DNA of 64,000 nucleotides from JBDREC01 sp043820105 [NCBI: Pseudomonadota bacterium]. Lineage in GTDB: Bacteria; Bdellovibrionota_F; JAHFAK01. Shown piece by piece: positions 62,696-64,000 of this stretch. The notes under the pieces were generated by a model. That model searched no databases, was not told the DNA's origin, and worked only from the letters and a program-made list of their open reading frames with translations. Each line of letters starts with the position of its first letter. Positions within the stretch are counted from its first letter, which is position 1. Position numbers and translations under genes: made by a program. The DNA lies in NCBI GenBank assembly GCA_043820105.1, contig JBDREC010000039.1, forward strand, positions 5,793-69,792, in the 5' to 3' direction.

Positions 62696-63760
62696 CTAGG
62701 GTAAAGGTTTAGTTCCTAAGAAATATCCTATAGCTAGTCTAACAACTTCATCAGCTTTTTTAGTTTCAACTACAGTTCCAGAACGGTGGTAATGACCTCC
62801 ACCACCTAAAGCAAGTGCAACAGTTCTACAATTTGCAGGAGCATCTTGATTATTATGATTTCGATCGGTGGATAAGAAGTATATAACTGATCTTCCGTTA
62901 TCAAGTTCTTGTATGAAAATTATTGTAGCTTCTTGTCCCGAGCTTTCTAATTTGGAAAGTGTTAATTTTAAAACAGGATCAATAATATTTATTCCTGATT
63001 CGATTTTATGCACAATTATTGTTTTATCCTGACTAATCGATTTTCCTAGAACTATTGAAGCTTGTAAACTAGAAATAGTTACTTTTGGTGTATCTTCTGT
63101 AGCTTTTGCAAAGGCTAAATCAGCATTTGATTTAATATCACTTTCTATTGTTTGATAATATTCAAAAAGGTCAGAATATTCAGTTTTCATTATTTTTAGA
63201 AAAGCTTCAGCACTTTGAGCTTGGCTAATAGCTTGAACTAATCTAACTCTTCTTTGTGCTATCTGCTCCTCTGTTTCACCTCTTTTTTCTGCTTGTCCAA
63301 GAGCATTTAGCATATCAGCAGCTTTTTGGCGATTTGAGCTGTCTCTTGCTAAGCCCATGTCTCCTCTTAAACCAACCTCTTCTTGCCATGATTCGGATAA
63401 GTCGAATAACTTTGTCACAAAAGCACTATTTGATCTTTGCCATCTTGGTTGATTAGCAGGATCTGGTATTGGATTTGGATTTGCTAGAAATTTCCATTGT
63501 TTAACCCATGGTTCATCTGGAACACCATGATGATCTAAGTAAATAAGGGTCGCTTTAAGTTTCTGCAGAGCTTGCATTTTTTTGGAATCAACATTATCTG
63601 AAGTATTATTTAGGTCGGTTGAAACAACTGCATCCGGATGAAAATTCGAAATTTCTTCTAGCTGACTATTTGTAGGAAATCTATCTCTAGTATTTATAGG
63701 TATAAATAAAAAAGATTTGCCTGTACCTGTTCCTTGGAGTTCAATAATTCTTTTTAGCAT
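62696..63760 (-). CDS. DHH-family phosphoesterase, N-terminus in another frame
   Basis: From ATG 63760 the frame gives 354 residues with the DHH motif (LIYLDHHGVP) and a C-terminal DHHA1-type motif GGGGHYHRSG. The first family motif is missing from this frame's ATG but is found just upstream in the same frame (VVLFHADADGITSAS at 63805-63761). No start codon precedes it, because a TGA closes that frame near 63832. The upstream 63-codon frame runs into this point one base out of register at an A6 run. So the intact gene is probably longer and the break is a frameshift or error. DHH enzymes of this size act on oligoribonucleotides or cyclic dinucleotides (NrnA/GdpP-like); the substrate here is open. 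Confidence 0.8.
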   Translation of the reverse strand: MLKRIIELQGTGTGKSFLFIPINTRDRFPTNSQLEEISNFHPDAVVSTDLNNTSDNVDSKKMQALQKLKATLIYLDHHGVPDEPWVKQWKFLANPNPIPDPANQPRWQRSNSAFVTKLFDLSESWQEEVGLRGDMGLARDSSNRQKAADMLNALGQAEKRGETEEQIAQRRVRLVQAISQAQSAEAFLKIMKTEYSDLFEYYQTIESDIKSNADLAFAKATEDTPKVTISSLQASIVLGKSISQDKTIIVHKIESGINIIDPVLKLTLSKLESSGQEATIIFIQELDNGRSVIYFLSTDRNHNNQDAPANCRTVALALGGGGHYHRSGTVVETKKADEVVRLAIGYFLGTKPLP

Positions 63761-63804
63761 AGACGCAGATGTGATTCCATCAGCATCAGCATGAAATAAA
63801 ACAA

Positions 63805-63996
63805 CTATTTTTTCTGCTTTTTTATTTCATTATATAGGATATCTTTCTGTCTAGTTAATAAATCTATCTGCTCCCAATAAAGATTAGCACTATTAAATGT
63901 GGCGTTATGTTCAACTAGCTTGCTTGCCCAATCCTTTCTTGCTTCAGGATTATAAACTTTACTGCCTCCACATAAAATCCCTTTCATTCTAAACAA
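63805..63996 (-). CDS. Probable N-terminal part of the DHH protein, out of frame
   Basis: A 63-codon frame, open to the window edge or starting at TTG 63996 or ATG 63987 (KGILCGGSKVYNPEARKDW). It ends KKQKK and TAG, inside the A6 run (63808-63813). Shifting back by one base there continues as IVVLFHADADG, the start of the DHH domain. It therefore most likely encodes the first part of the same protein. It may also extend beyond the window. Confidence 0.55.
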   Translation of the reverse strand: MFRMKGILCGGSKVYNPEARKDWASKLVEHNATFNSANLYWEQIDLLTRQKDILYNEIKKQKK

Positions 63997-64000
63997 AGAC

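Overview
The window comes from an AT-rich (roughly one third G+C) Gram-negative bacterium. Evidence for the envelope type is an MCE/Mla lipid-transport operon, many lipoprotein signal peptides, a type IV pilin and SecG. The lineage looks delta-proteobacterial in the broad sense (Desulfobacterota, Bdellovibrionota, Myxococcota and relatives). This rests on a DUF4416 gene, an F1Fo operon with both b' and b subunits but no a or c, an MCE protein with a long C-terminal extension, RCC1-repeat lipoproteins and an FHA-GGDEF protein. I cannot place it more precisely.

Layout. 1-1.75 kb: rsmG and an RsuA/RluB-type pseudouridine synthase. 1.8-4.8 kb: ygeY-ridA, divergent from an FHA-GGDEF cyclase and a mannose-isomerase-type cupin. 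5.0-7.6 kb: a large secreted protein of unknown function and a gene fragment. 7.6-12.9 kb: pyrR-pyrB-pyrC and a PiT phosphate transporter with its DUF47 partner, all on the minus strand. 13-29.5 kb: an accessory, exported-protein region with an RCC1 lipoprotein, a trypsin-fold lipoprotein, an S28-type peptidase, an organophosphate antiporter, a membrane ATPase overlapping an MscS channel gene, and a secreted repeat protein. 29.7-33.3 kb: a REP-associated (RAYT-type) transposase, a pilin, and a divergent XRE/Fic pair between direct repeats. 33.4-42 kb: a long minus-strand run of rtcB remnant, UDP-glucuronate decarboxylase, alr, mlaE, mlaF, MCE protein, tpiA, secG and tRNA-Leu. 42.1-51 kb: a lipoprotein, an AlaA-like aminotransferase, tRNA-Arg, HU, a tautomerase, and the group M24-DUF4416-yicC-gmk-leuC-leuD. 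51.2-57.1 kb: atpF'-F-H-A-G-D-C. 57.1-64 kb: a MORN-repeat protein, two opposed S23-type four-helix-bundle genes (one broken), a second RCC1 lipoprotein with a Gly-Asp tract, and a DHH phosphoesterase whose N-terminus lies in another frame.

Two patterns cut across the gene list. First, nine genes or gene pairs encoding signal-peptide or lipoprotein products have a sigma-54 type -24/-12 promoter just upstream (TGGYAY-N5-TTGC or a close variant), while I saw none before the housekeeping genes I checked. Two of these promoters also share an identical 46-bp block at the same distance upstream, as expected for an enhancer-protein site. This suggests one sigma-54 regulon for exported proteins. Second, at least nineteen intergenic arrays of short tandem repeats, almost all with a 7-bp unit but of several unrelated sequences, sit at gene boundaries. 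Several run into the last codons of genes, and six are fold-back arrays able to form hairpins.

Other notable items are an rtcB gene with about 300 internal codons missing in frame, a repeated ACAAGACGA element clustered around the RAYT gene, and a run of 16 T upstream of the pilin gene.
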